A stretch of DNA of 64,000 bases from Mycolicibacterium madagascariense (GTDB lineage Bacteria; Actinomycetota; Actinomycetes; Mycobacteriales; Mycobacteriaceae): NCBI RefSeq assembly GCF_010729665.1, contig NZ_AP022610.1:4340001-4404000 (forward strand), given 5' to 3'. The notes under the pieces were generated by a model. The model did not search any database, had not been told where the DNA came from, and was given only the letters and a program-made list of their open reading frames with translations. How positions within the stretch are numbered: the stretch's first letter is position 1; each line of letters begins with the position of its first letter. Position numbers and translations under genes: made by a program. Below are positions 6,901-16,320 of the stretch, piece after piece.

Positions 6901-9900
6901 GTGTTCCTGACCGAGGGACCCGAACGCCACGTCGTCTACAGCGCTTCGGATCTCGCCGCCGCCGCACGCTGCGAGTTTGCGCTGCTGCGGTCGTTCGACG
7001 CGCTGCTCGGGCGCGGCCCGGCGGTGTCCGGCGACGACGAGCTGCTCGCCCGCACCGCGTCGCTCGGCGGCGACCACGAACGCCGTCACCTCGACCAGCT
7101 GCGCGACACCGGTGACATCGTGGTCATCGGCAAGCCCGCCTACACGGTGGCCGGGTTGTCGGCGGCCGCCGAGGCCACGCGCGCCGCGGTCGATCGGCGC
7201 GCACCGGTCGTCTACCAGGCGGCGATGTTCGACGGGCGGTTCGTCGGGTTCGCCGACTTCCTGGTGCTGGACGGCGACCGGTACCGGCTGCGCGACACGA
7301 AGCTCGCCCGCTCGGTCAAGGTCGAGGCACTGCTGCAGTTGGCGGCCTACGCCGACACGCTGGCTCGCAGCGGCGTGCCGGTGGCCGACGAGGTCGAACT
7401 GGTCCTCGGCGACGGCGCCATCGCCTCCTACCGGGTCGACGAACTGCTGCCGGTCTACGCCCCGCGTCGCCAGGCCCTGCAGCGGCTGCTCGACGAGCAT
7501 CTGGCCACCGAGCGGCCGGTGAGCTGGGCCGACGAGCACGTCCGCGCGTGCTTCCGCTGCCCGGAGTGCGAGGTCCACGTCCGCGAGGGCGATGACCTGC
7601 TACTCGTCGCGGGCATGCGGATCAGCCAGCGCGCCCGCCTACTCGACGCCGGCATCACCACCGTGCACGATCTCGCCGCCCACACGGGCGCGGTGCCCGA
7701 GCTGTCGGCGCGGACGGTGACCAACCTGACGGCGCAGGCCCGGCTGCAGGTCGCCGACAGGGTGGACGGCAAACCGCCGTACGAGCTGATCGATGCGCAG
7801 CCGCTGATGGCCCTGCCCGACGCCGACAGGGGCGACCTGTTCTTCGACTTCGAGGGCGACCCGCTGTGGACGGTCGACGGCCGGGACTGGGGGCTGGAGT
7901 ACCTGTGGGGGGTGCTGACCGTCGCCGACGAGTTCACGCCCCTGTGGGCCCACGACCGGGCCAGCGAACGTCAGGCGCTCGTCGACTTCCTGGCCATGGT
8001 GCGCAAGCGACTCAAGCGCTACCCCGGCATGCACGTCTACCACTACGCCGCGTACGAGAAGAGCACGCTGCTGCGCCTGGCCGGACGCTACGGCGTCGGC
8101 GAGGACGACGTCGACGACCTGCTGCGCAGGGGCATCCTGGTCGATCTATATCCGTTGGTGCGCAAGAGCATTCGCGTCGGGACCGAGAGCTATTCGATCA
8201 AGTACCTCGAACCGCTCTACATGGGCAACGAGTTGCGCGGCGGTGAGGTCACCACGGCGACCGACTCCATCACGCAGTACGCCCGCTACTGCGAGCTGCG
8301 CGACGACGGCCGCACCGACGAGGCGCACGTCGTGCTCAAGGAGATCGACGAGTACAACCGCTACGACTGCCGCTCGACGCGGCGGTTGCGCGACTGGCTG
8401 ATGGCCAGGGCCATCGAGTCGGAGGTCCCGCCGCGCGGCCCGCAGCAGGTCCGCGACGCGGCGGCCACGGCCACCGTCGACGTCGCCGACGATCTGGGGC
8501 GCACGCTGATGGCGTTCGCCGGCGATGGCGTCGAGGCCCGCACGCCCGAGCAGACCGCCGTCGCCATGGTGGCCGCGGCGCGGGGGTTTCACGAGCGCGA
8601 GGAGAAGCCGTTCTGGTGGGCGCACTTCGACCGCATCAACAACCCCGTCGACGAGTGGGCCGACGACGGCGGCGTCTTCGTCGCCGAGCGCGCCGAGGTC
8701 GTCGTCGACTGGCACACCCCACCCAAGGCGAAGAAGCCGCAGCGGCAGGTGCTGCTCACCGGCGAACTGGCCGCGGGCGAGCTCGGCAGGGGCGACGTCT
8801 ATGCGCTGTACGACCCCCCGGGTCCGGCCGGGCTGAGCGGCGATCCCGACCGTCGCGCGTGGGGTTCGGCGACGCCCCTGGACTGCGACGATCCGTCCGC
8901 GCCGACCCAGGTGCTGATCAGGGAGCGTCAGCCGAAGGCGGGCGAGTGCTTCGCCGAGCTGCCGTTCGCCCTGACCCCGGGACCGCCCATCAACACCAAG
9001 CCGTTGCGGGAGTCCATCGCGGCGACCGCGGCGCAGGTGGGAGCCGGTCTGCCCGCGCTGCCCGCCGACGCGGTGACCGACCTCCTGCTGCGGCGTCCGC
9101 CGCGCACCGTCGCCGACCGACCGCTCCCCCGCACCGGGGTGATCGCCGACGACATCACCGCCGCGCTGCTCGCGCTCGATTCCTCCTACCTGGCCGTGCA
9201 CGGACCGCCGGGCACCGGCAAGACCCACACCTCGGCGGCGGTGATCGCCCGGCTGGTCACCGGACATGGCTGGCGGGTGGGGGTGGTCGCCCAGTCGCAC
9301 GCCGTCGTCGAGCACCTGCTGGCCGGCGTCGTCGAGGCCGGCGTCGACCCCGATCGGGTCGGCAAGAAGAAGGGCGGCGACGGGCCGTGGCGGGTCGTGG
9401 ACGAGAAGGACTATGCGGCGTTCATCGCCGACGGCACGGGATGCGTCATCGGGGGCACCGCCTGGGACTTTGCCAACGCCGGCCGCGTCCCCCGGCGCGC
9501 CCTCGACCTCCTGGTGATCGAGGAGGCCGGCCAGTACAGCCTGGCCAACACCGTCGCCGTTGCCAGCGCGGCGCGCAATCTGCTGCTGCTTGGTGATCCG
9601 CAGCAGCTGCCGCAGGTCAGCCAGGGCACCCACCCCGAGCCCGTCGACCACTCCGCCCTCAGTTGGCTGGTCGACGGCCAGCACACGCTGCCTCCCGAGC
9701 GCGGCTACTTCCTCGAACTCTCCTGGCGCATGCACCCGGCGGTGTGCGGTCCGGTGTCGCGGCTGTCCTACGACGGCCGCCTGCGCTCGCAGGAGAGGGT
9801 CAGCGCCGCCCGGACACTCGACGGCGTCGCGCCCGGCGTGCGGGTGCTCGAGGTCGACCACGACGGCAACTCGACCGACAGCCCCGAGGAGGCCGACGCG

Positions 9901-10311
9901 ATCGTCACCGAGATCGCCGGGCTGCTCGGCACCGCGTGGACCGACGAGCACGGCACGGTGCCGCTGGGGCAGGAGCACGTCCTGGTCGTCACGCCCTACA
10001 ACGCGCAGGTCGTGCTGCTGCGGCAGCGCCTCGACGCGGCGCATCTGCCCGACGTGCAGGTGGGCACGGTCGACAAGTTCCAGGGCAGGCAGGCGCCGGT
10101 CGTGTTCGTCTCGATGACCGCGTCCTCCGCCGCCGACGTCCCGCGCGGAATCTCGTTCCTGCTCAATCGAAATCGGCTCAACGTGGCCGTGAGCCGGGCC
10201 AAGTACGCCGCGATCGTCGTCAGGTCACCCCTGCTGACCGACTACCTCCCGACGACGCCCGACGGCCTGATCGAACTCGGCGCGTTCCTCTCGCTGACGG
10301 GGGTCCGGTGA
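6901..10311 (+). CDS. RecB-like nuclease (TM0106 type) fused to a DNA2/Upf1-type helicase
   Basis: A 1136-residue fusion, equivalent in position to Rv1251c. Residues 1-230 look like a Cas4/AddB-type PD-(D/E)XK nuclease: Asp119, Asp132-Thr-Lys134, and Gln146...Tyr150, bracketed by Cys24 and a Cys217-x2-Cys220-x2-Cys223 cluster that could hold a 4Fe-4S centre. Residues 280-490 resemble an RNase H-like exonuclease (FFDFEGDPLW, YHYAAYEKS, YNRYDC). The C-terminal half is an SF1 helicase with Walker A GPPGTGKT (768-775), IEEAGQ, GDPQQLPQ and the late motif VGTVDKFQG. A role in DNA or RNA end processing is inferred. TACAGT (6889-6894) 6 bases before the GTG predicts a leaderless start. It overlaps the FAD oxidase gene by 4 bases. 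Confidence 0.85.
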   Translation: MFLTEGPERHVVYSASDLAAAARCEFALLRSFDALLGRGPAVSGDDELLARTASLGGDHERRHLDQLRDTGDIVVIGKPAYTVAGLSAAAEATRAAVDRRAPVVYQAAMFDGRFVGFADFLVLDGDRYRLRDTKLARSVKVEALLQLAAYADTLARSGVPVADEVELVLGDGAIASYRVDELLPVYAPRRQALQRLLDEHLATERPVSWADEHVRACFRCPECEVHVREGDDLLLVAGMRISQRARLLDAGITTVHDLAAHTGAVPELSARTVTNLTAQARLQVADRVDGKPPYELIDAQPLMALPDADRGDLFFDFEGDPLWTVDGRDWGLEYLWGVLTVADEFTPLWAHDRASERQALVDFLAMVRKRLKRYPGMHVYHYAAYEKSTLLRLAGRYGVGEDDVDDLLRRGILVDLYPLVRKSIRVGTESYSIKYLEPLYMGNELRGGEVTTATDSITQYARYCELRDDGRTDEAHVVLKEIDEYNRYDCRSTRRLRDWLMARAIESEVPPRGPQQVRDAAATATVDVADDLGRTLMAFAGDGVEARTPEQTAVAMVAAARGFHEREEKPFWWAHFDRINNPVDEWADDGGVFVAERAEVVVDWHTPPKAKKPQRQVLLTGELAAGELGRGDVYALYDPPGPAGLSGDPDRRAWGSATPLDCDDPSAPTQVLIRERQPKAGECFAELPFALTPGPPINTKPLRESIAATAAQVGAGLPALPADAVTDLLLRRPPRTVADRPLPRTGVIADDITAALLALDSSYLAVHGPPGTGKTHTSAAVIARLVTGHGWRVGVVAQSHAVVEHLLAGVVEAGVDPDRVGKKKGGDGPWRVVDEKDYAAFIADGTGCVIGGTAWDFANAGRVPRRALDLLVIEEAGQYSLANTVAVASAARNLLLLGDPQQLPQVSQGTHPEPVDHSALSWLVDGQHTLPPERGYFLELSWRMHPAVCGPVSRLSYDGRLRSQERVSAARTLDGVAPGVRVLEVDHDGNSTDSPEEADAIVTEIAGLLGTAWTDEHGTVPLGQEHVLVVTPYNAQVVLLRQRLDAAHLPDVQVGTVDKFQGRQAPVVFVSMTASSAADVPRGISFLLNRNRLNVAVSRAKYAAIVVRSPLLTDYLPTTPDGLIELGAFLSLTGVR

Positions 10312-11666
10312 ACGACGCCCTGGCGAAGCGACTCGCCGCGATCGTCGGCGACCGCCACGTCAGCACCGATCCCGACGTGCTGGCCGGTCGCTGCGTCGAC
10401 TACACCGGCCGCTACCGGGGGCACGCCGCGGCACTGGTCCGCCCCGGCTCCGACGACGAGGTCGCGGCCGTGCTGCGGGCCTGCCGCGACGCCGGTGTCT
10501 GCGTGACGGTTCAGGGCGGCCGGACGTCGCTGGTCGCCGGCACGGTGCCCGAGCACGACGACGTGCTGCTGTCCACCGAGCGGCTGTGCGCCGTCGGCGA
10601 GGTCGACGTCGTCGAGCGGCGGGTGCGCGTCGGCGCCGGTGCGACGCTGGCCGCCGTGCAGCGCGCCGCCACCGAGGCCGGGCTGGTGTTCGGAGTCGAC
10701 CTCGCCGCGCGCGACTCCGCGACGGTCGGCGGCATGGCCTCCACCAACGCGGGCGGCCTGCGCACGGTCCGCTACGGCAACATGGGCGAGCAGGTGCTGG
10801 GCCTCGAGGTGGCGCTGCCCGACGGCTCGGTGGTCCGCAGGCACAGCGAGGTGCGCAGCGACAACACCGGTTACGACCTGGCCGCGCTGTTCGTCGGTGC
10901 GGAGGGCACGCTCGGCGTCATCACCGCACTCGACCTGCGGCTGCATCCCACGCCCGCTCACCGCATCACGGCCATTGCGGGGTTCGACGACCTGGACGCG
11001 CTGCTCGCCGTCGGCCGGGAGTTCCGCGACGCGGACGGCATCGCCGCACTCGAGTTGATCGACGCGCGGGCCAGCGCGCTGACCGCCGAGCACGTCGGTG
11101 TCGGCCCGGCGGTCGACGGCGCGTGGCAACTGCTGATCGAGTTGGCCGGCGACGTCGACCACACCGACCCGCTGGCCGAGGCCCTCGAGCACGCCGACCT
11201 GGCCGGTGAACCCGCCGTCGGCGTGGACGGTGCGACCCAGCTGCGGCTCTGGCAGGTGCGCGAGGCCATCGCCGACGTCCTGGGCGTCTACGGCCCCCCG
11301 CTCAAGTTCGACGTGTCGCTGCCACTGTCGACGATCGTCGAATTCGCCAGTGCGGCAACCGAACTGGTGGCCGAGCACGCACCGGAGGCCATCCCCGTGC
11401 TGTTCGGTCACGTCGGCGAGGGCAACCTGCACCTCAACCTGGTGCGGTGCCGGCTCGACGAGGATCGCGAGCGGGCGCTCTACGCGGCGATGATGGCGTT
11501 GATCGCGCGGTGCCACGGCAACGTGAGCTCCGAGCACGGCGTCGGGACGCGCAAGCGCGACTACCTGACGATGTCGCGGACCGACGCCGACGTCGCGGCG
11601 ATGCGGGTAGTCAAGACGGCGTTCGATCCCGACGGCTATCTCAACCCCGCCGTCCTCTTCGACTGA
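10308..11666 (+). CDS. FAD-binding oxidoreductase of the D-lactate/D-2-hydroxyglutarate dehydrogenase family
   Basis: A 452-residue flavoprotein. The N-terminal PCMH-type FAD domain contains QGGRTSLVAGTVP and MASTNAGGLRTVRYG, and the C-terminal domain contains GHVGEGNLHLN and SEHGVGTRKRDYL, which carry the metal and substrate-carboxylate residues of the GlcD/D2HGDH family. The substrate is probably a D-2-hydroxy acid. It is distinct from Rv1257c as I remember that protein. The GTG at 10308 overlaps the stop of the nuclease-helicase gene (GTGA), so the enzyme is translationally coupled to a DNA-processing protein, which is an odd pairing. It converges directly on the MFS gene with no spacer. 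Confidence 0.88.
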   Translation: MNDALAKRLAAIVGDRHVSTDPDVLAGRCVDYTGRYRGHAAALVRPGSDDEVAAVLRACRDAGVCVTVQGGRTSLVAGTVPEHDDVLLSTERLCAVGEVDVVERRVRVGAGATLAAVQRAATEAGLVFGVDLAARDSATVGGMASTNAGGLRTVRYGNMGEQVLGLEVALPDGSVVRRHSEVRSDNTGYDLAALFVGAEGTLGVITALDLRLHPTPAHRITAIAGFDDLDALLAVGREFRDADGIAALELIDARASALTAEHVGVGPAVDGAWQLLIELAGDVDHTDPLAEALEHADLAGEPAVGVDGATQLRLWQVREAIADVLGVYGPPLKFDVSLPLSTIVEFASAATELVAEHAPEAIPVLFGHVGEGNLHLNLVRCRLDEDRERALYAAMMALIARCHGNVSSEHGVGTRKRDYLTMSRTDADVAAMRVVKTAFDPDGYLNPAVLFD

Positions 11667-13766
11667 CTAGTCGCGAAAGCGCATCGAGTGCCTGCCGTAG
11701 GTACCCGCGTCGACGGCCTCGGCGACCGCGGGTGCGACGGTCTCGACGGGGTCGACCGGATCCGCGCGGGCATGCCTGCCGCGGCGCGCCGGCGCAGGCG
11801 GCTCGACGTGAAAGCCGTTGTGCGCGAAGTCTTCCGGTGGCGCCACCCGGACGTCGAGCAGTTCGTCGAGCATGCTGCGCCAGGGGGCCTGGCCGTTGCG
11901 CGCGGGAATCGGCTCCTGCGGCGCCGACGGGTCGGCGATCGTGACGAGGACGGGCTCGGTGATGGGGTCGTCGTCGGGGTCGTCGGCCCGGGCCGGCAGG
12001 TCCTCGGCGTGGGCGTCCATCAGGCTCTCCCACGTCTCGACCCGTCCGCCGTGCCATGTCTCGGCCGGGGCGTGCAGCGGGTGCTCGACGGGTGCGGCGA
12101 ACGGCGTCGTGACGGTGTCGTCGGCGGCGAGGATGTCCCGGCTCGTCAGGTGATCGACCATGACCTCGGCGGCGCGCCGCCGCTGGGCACGGCGCACGGG
12201 CTCGTCCCACTCGGTGTGGTCGCGCTCGACGGTGTACTCGACGTAGTCGTCGTCGTCGGCGAAGTAGTCCGGCTCGACGGGCGGCGCGGCCTGGGGTCTG
12301 GCCGGCCGGGCCACAGGGTCGGCGAACCCGCGCAGGAACAGTGCGGCGACGACCCCGAGCAGCGCGATGAACGCGGGCAACAGCAGCGACTGCGACAGCG
12401 CGAACGAGAACGGTTCGTGGAGGAAGCCGGGCAGCCGCGTCACCGCGCCCTGGCCCGCCCCGGGGTCCTGCGCGGCGGGGATGACCGCGCTGATCTGCGA
12501 CGTCATGAGCGCCGCCATGCTCGCGCTGCCCAGGACGCCGCCGACCTGACGCGTCGTGTTGTAGACGCCGGAACCGGCCCCGGCCAGTTCCGGCGGCAGA
12601 TTGCGGGTCGCGGTCGCGGCGAGCGGTGACCAGATGAACGCCATGCCGATGCCCATCAGGACGAACGGCATCAGCAGTCGCCAGATCGGCGTCGTCGGCG
12701 TCATCTCGATGGACAACCAGGTGAGGGCGATCGCCACCGCGGAGAAGCCGAACCCGACGATGGGCCGCGGGTGCGTCCGGTCGACCAGTTTGCCGACGAT
12801 GGGTGCGAGCACGCCGGTCGCGATGGCCATCGGCGCGGTGAGCAGCGCCGAGCGCGTCGGGGACAGTCCGCAGACCGCCTGGGCGTAGAACATCACCGGC
12901 ACGATCATCGCGGTCACGGTGAAGCCGATGACGGCGATGCCCAGGTTGGACAGGCTGAAGTCGGCGTCGCGGAAGATGCTCAGGGGGATCAGCGGCCGGC
13001 CGGGGTGCACCGACTGCCAGTAGAGGAACCCCGCGAACGCGGCGACGCCCGCGGCGAGCAGACCCCAGATCCAGGCCGCCCAGTGGTGCGGTTGCCCCTC
13101 CTGCAGGGCGAAAACGACGAGGAACATGCCGACCCCGGACAGCGCGACGCCAAGCACGTCGAAGCCGGTGTCCTCGGTGGGCAGGGCGGGGACGAACACG
13201 TAGGCCAGCACCAGGCCGACGACGCCGATCGGCACGTTGACGATGAAGATCCACTGCCAGCCGAGACCGTCGACCAGGACGCCCCCGGCCAGCGGACCGA
13301 CCAGGGTGGCGACGCCGGCCGTCGCGCCCCAGATGCTCAGCGCCACGCCGCGGCGCGCCGCCGGGAAGATCCTGGTGATCGTCGACAGCGTCTGCGGGGT
13401 CAGCAAGGCCGCGCCGATCCCCTGCACCGCGCGGGCGGCGATCAGCATCTCGACGTTCGACGCCAGTCCGCACCACAGCGATGCGACGGTGAACACGGCC
13501 AGCCCGACGAGGTAGAGGTTGCGCGGCCCGTAGCGGTCGCCGAGCCTGCCCGCGAGCAGCAACGGCACGGCGTAGGCCAGCAGATACGCGCTGGTCACCC
13601 AGAGCACCGCGTCGTAGTCGACGCCGAGGGCGTCCATGATGGACGGATTGGCGACGGCCACGATCGTCGCGTCGAGCAGGATCATGAAGAACCCGACGAT
13701 CAACGCCCACAGCGCGTACCACGGGTTGCCGGTGCGGGGCCGCAGCACCCGGAGGGCGGCCGTCAC
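11667..13766 (-). CDS. MFS drug transporter, DHA2 (14-helix) type, with long C-terminal tail
   Basis: A 699-residue transporter related to Rv1250. Helix 1 carries [19 protein letters not shown] and the DHA2 motifs [11 protein letters not shown] and [10 protein letters not shown] are present; about 14 helices end near residue 482. The remaining 217 residues are hydrophilic, acidic and proline-rich, far longer than the usual tail (Rv1250 is about 579 residues from memory). I chose GTG 13766 because GAGG lies 7 bases upstream and the family starts there. An in-frame GTG at 13874 would add 36 polar residues and lacks a ribosome-binding site. Proton-coupled drug export is the family function; the substrate is unknown. 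Confidence 0.85.
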   Translation of the reverse strand: MTAALRVLRPRTGNPWYALWALIVGFFMILLDATIVAVANPSIMDALGVDYDAVLWVTSAYLLAYAVPLLLAGRLGDRYGPRNLYLVGLAVFTVASLWCGLASNVEMLIAARAVQGIGAALLTPQTLSTITRIFPAARRGVALSIWGATAGVATLVGPLAGGVLVDGLGWQWIFIVNVPIGVVGLVLAYVFVPALPTEDTGFDVLGVALSGVGMFLVVFALQEGQPHHWAAWIWGLLAAGVAAFAGFLYWQSVHPGRPLIPLSIFRDADFSLSNLGIAVIGFTVTAMIVPVMFYAQAVCGLSPTRSALLTAPMAIATGVLAPIVGKLVDRTHPRPIVGFGFSAVAIALTWLSIEMTPTTPIWRLLMPFVLMGIGMAFIWSPLAATATRNLPPELAGAGSGVYNTTRQVGGVLGSASMAALMTSQISAVIPAAQDPGAGQGAVTRLPGFLHEPFSFALSQSLLLPAFIALLGVVAALFLRGFADPVARPARPQAAPPVEPDYFADDDDYVEYTVERDHTEWDEPVRRAQRRRAAEVMVDHLTSRDILAADDTVTTPFAAPVEHPLHAPAETWHGGRVETWESLMDAHAEDLPARADDPDDDPITEPVLVTIADPSAPQEPIPARNGQAPWRSMLDELLDVRVAPPEDFAHNGFHVEPPAPARRGRHARADPVDPVETVAPAVAEAVDAGTYGRHSMRFRD

Positions 13767-13967
13767 GGTCGCGCCTCGCCCGCCCGGTGCGCGGCCCGTC
13801 GCGCGACGAGCGTCATCGCGGCCCGAGCCGTGGCCTGGGGCGTCAGGGAACTCTTCGTCGTCTGCGGCATTCACTCGATCATGCGTTGCGCGGCTGTCCA
13901 GCAGAACCTACGGACCGGCCCCGGTGCGGACAAGTCGGCCCGCCGTCGTAGCTGGCAGAGATCGCGG

Positions 13968-15251
13968 CTACGCCGCCTCGGGCACCGCACCCGCGGTCCC
14001 GGCGCGATCGGTGCCCGAGACCCCCACGGCGAGGAGCGCCGCGAGCGCCACCACCGAACCCGCCGTCATCACCGCGGCCAGCGCCAGCTCGTCGTTGCCG
14101 AGCACGCCGACCAGGGGGGCGACCGCCGCGCCGAGCCCGAACTGCGCCGCCCCCAGCAGGGCGGCCGCGGTGCCCGCCGCGTCGGGGTGACGCGACAGCG
14201 CGAGCGCCGGCGCGTTGGGGATCACCAGACCCATTGCGGCCAGGATCGCCCACACCGGGAGCACGAAGCCGTAGATCCCGCCGACGTCGGTCACCGCGAG
14301 CCCCACGAAGACCACGCCGGCCACCGCCGACGCCGCGAGCGCCCAGACCGTGATGGTCGCGGGCGTCACCCGGCGCAGCAGGACGACGTTGAACTGCGTC
14401 GCACCGATCAGGGCCACCGCGCCCGCGCCGAAGACCAGCGCGAAGGTCTGCTGGTCGAGACCGTGCCTGCCCTGCAGCACGAAGGAGGCGGCGGCGATGT
14501 AGGCGAACAACCCCGACATGCCGAGTGCGGCGACCACGACGAGGATCACGAACCGCTTGTCGCGGAACAGCCCGGCATAGGTCGAGAAGATCCCGCGCAC
14601 GTTCAGCGGTCTGCGGTGCGACACCGGCAGCGTCTCCGGCAGGGCGAGCGCCGCGAGCAGGAGCAGCAGCCCGGCGAGCACCACCAGCACCGCGAACACC
14701 CAGTGCCAGGAGAACCGCAGCAGCACCGCCGCCCCCAGCGACGGCGCGATGACCGGCGCGACGCCCAGCACCAGCATCAGCCGCGACATGACCGTCGCGG
14801 CCCTGGACTCGGAGAACAGGTCCCCGACGATGGCGAGCGCCACCACCATCGTGGCCGCCGCGCCCACCCCCTGCAGTCCGCGCGCGATGCCGAGCACGAC
14901 GACGTTCGGGGACACCAGGCACACCAGCGACGCGATCATGTGCAGCACGATCCCGCCCATGAGCGGACGGCGGCGGCCGAGCGAGTCCGACAGCGGGCCG
15001 AGGATGAGCTGACCGAGGGCCAGTCCGGCCAACGTCCCCGTCAGCGTCAGTTGCACTACCGACGACGACACGGAGTAGTCCGAGGCGATCTTCGGCAGGG
15101 ACGGTAGGTACATGTCGATCGTCAGCGGGCCCAGCGCGACGAGCAGGCCAAGGACGATGACCATGCGGACCTGACCGGGTGCCTTCGACGTGCCCTCCGC
15201 CTCGTCGGTGGGTGCAGCGCTCGAGAGGTCCACGGATCCTGATGCTGCCAT
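13968..15251 (-). CDS. Bcr/CflA family multidrug MFS transporter
   Basis: A 427-residue, 12-helix major facilitator protein. After a polar leader of about 28 residues it shows ALGPLTIDMYLPSLPKI, the first-helix signature of the Bcr/CflA group, and LGQLILGPLSDSLGRRRP, the conserved loop 2-3 motif A. Proton-driven export of drugs such as bicyclomycin or chloramphenicol is the family role. It stands alone between convergent and divergent neighbours. An 18-bp palindrome (15297-15314) lies about 45 bases upstream of the ATG and may be an operator. An ATG further inside, before VIVLGLLVALG, is an alternative start. Confidence 0.85.
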   Translation of the reverse strand: MAASGSVDLSSAAPTDEAEGTSKAPGQVRMVIVLGLLVALGPLTIDMYLPSLPKIASDYSVSSSVVQLTLTGTLAGLALGQLILGPLSDSLGRRRPLMGGIVLHMIASLVCLVSPNVVVLGIARGLQGVGAAATMVVALAIVGDLFSESRAATVMSRLMLVLGVAPVIAPSLGAAVLLRFSWHWVFAVLVVLAGLLLLLAALALPETLPVSHRRPLNVRGIFSTYAGLFRDKRFVILVVVAALGMSGLFAYIAAASFVLQGRHGLDQQTFALVFGAGAVALIGATQFNVVLLRRVTPATITVWALAASAVAGVVFVGLAVTDVGGIYGFVLPVWAILAAMGLVIPNAPALALSRHPDAAGTAAALLGAAQFGLGAAVAPLVGVLGNDELALAAVMTAGSVVALAALLAVGVSGTDRAGTAGAVPEAA

Positions 15252-15296
15252 GAAAGTCGTTAGCGAGAGGAACGAGGGATTTCTTCCCGAAGCGAA

Positions 15297-15314
15297 CGGT
15301 GACCGATGTCACCG
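15297..15314. promoter_or_regulatory. Operator-like palindrome CGGTGAC-CGAT-GTCACCG
   Basis: Perfect 7-bp inverted repeats around a 4-base centre lie in the divergent region between the Bcr/CflA transporter and the membrane-protein gene. A further short inverted repeat GGGTAT (15348-15353) / ATACCC (15363-15368) is nearby. The protein that binds is unknown and no regulator gene is adjacent. Confidence 0.4.
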
Positions 15315-15401
15315 GCGGGCACGCCCTCGTGTCGCCGGGCGTTGTACGGGTATTGCCAGGAGATACCCTGAAATGCCCGTCCATCCATGGAGGCCGTACC
15401 C

Positions 15402-16157
15402 ATGAGCGCTCGTTCCAGCGCCAAGAAGCAGCTGTCAGGCACCGGCAAGCACTCCGTCGATGACCCCAGCGTCGCCGCACGCGCCCTCTCCCAGATCATC
15501 GAGCGCGGCGCCCGCGTCCAGGCGCCCGCGGTCAAGGCCTACGTGGAGCGGATGCGGGAGCAGCATCCCGATGCGACCCCGGCCGAGATCGTCGAGAAGT
15601 TGGAGAAGCACTACCTCAGTGCCGTGATGGCCAGCGGTGCGGCCGTGGGCTCCACGGCGGCGTTCCCCGGGGTGGGCACGCTCATCGCGATGTCCGCCGT
15701 CGCCGGTGAGACCGTGGTGTTCCTGGAGGCGACGGCGGTCTTCGTACTGGCGGTGGCCGAGGTGCACGGCATCCCCGCCGAGAACCGCGAGCGCCGCCGT
15801 GCGCTGGTCCTGGCGGTCCTGGTCGGCGACGACGGTCGACGTGCGGTCGCCGACCTGATCGGTTCCGGTCGCACCAGCGGCGCCTGGCTGTCCGACGGCG
15901 CGGCGTCGTTGCCCCTGCCCGCGGTGTCCCAGCTCAACGGACGCCTGCTGAAGTTCTTCGTGAAGAAGTACGCGCTCAAGCGCGGAGCCATCGCCTTCGG
16001 CAAGATGCTGCCGGTCGGCATCGGCGCGGTCATCGGCGGCGTCGGCAACCGGGCGATGGGCAAGCGCATCATCGGCAACGCGCGCACCGCGTTCGGGTCC
16101 CCGCCGCTGCGCTGGCCTGCCACGCTGCACGTACTGCCGGCATTGGACCAGTCGTGA
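15402..16157 (+). CDS. Conserved membrane protein (Rv1249c-like)
   Basis: A 251-residue protein of unknown function, positioned like Rv1249c upstream of kgd. Residues 1-75 are basic and helical, including a stretch (TPAEIVEKLEKHYLSAV) that leads into two glycine/alanine-rich hydrophobic segments (about 78-125). The C-terminal part carries a basic KFFVKKYALKRG followed by another Gly-rich hydrophobic segment, a pattern seen in membrane-inserting small helical proteins. ATG 15402 was chosen over 15387 because GGAGG at 15389-15393 sits at ribosome-binding distance. No enzymatic motif is visible. Confidence 0.75.
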   Translation: MSARSSAKKQLSGTGKHSVDDPSVAARALSQIIERGARVQAPAVKAYVERMREQHPDATPAEIVEKLEKHYLSAVMASGAAVGSTAAFPGVGTLIAMSAVAGETVVFLEATAVFVLAVAEVHGIPAENRERRRALVLAVLVGDDGRRAVADLIGSGRTSGAWLSDGAASLPLPAVSQLNGRLLKFFVKKYALKRGAIAFGKMLPVGIGAVIGGVGNRAMGKRIIGNARTAFGSPPLRWPATLHVLPALDQS

Positions 16158-16320
16158 CGACGTCACCGGGGCAGGCATCGCGCCGCCGCCGTCGGCCCGA
16201 CGTCGCGCATGGCGTTGGCCGTCGCGGGGCAACCGGAAGGCGTTAGCCTTTATGCGGCGAAAGAGCGGGCGGCAGACGGCGCGTCCGCAGCGTTAGAAGG
16301 AATCGAGGCGAGTAGCTGCC

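Noticed and set aside
8146..10044. A 632-codon minus-strand frame inside the nuclease-helicase gene
   Set aside because: Same cause: the opposite strand encodes clear helicase motifs in order, and this frame has no start signal or recognisable domain.
16158..16320. Riboswitch or RNA gene upstream of kgd
   Set aside because: No conserved riboswitch core or stable multi-stem structure could be recognised; only a weak -10-like box is visible.
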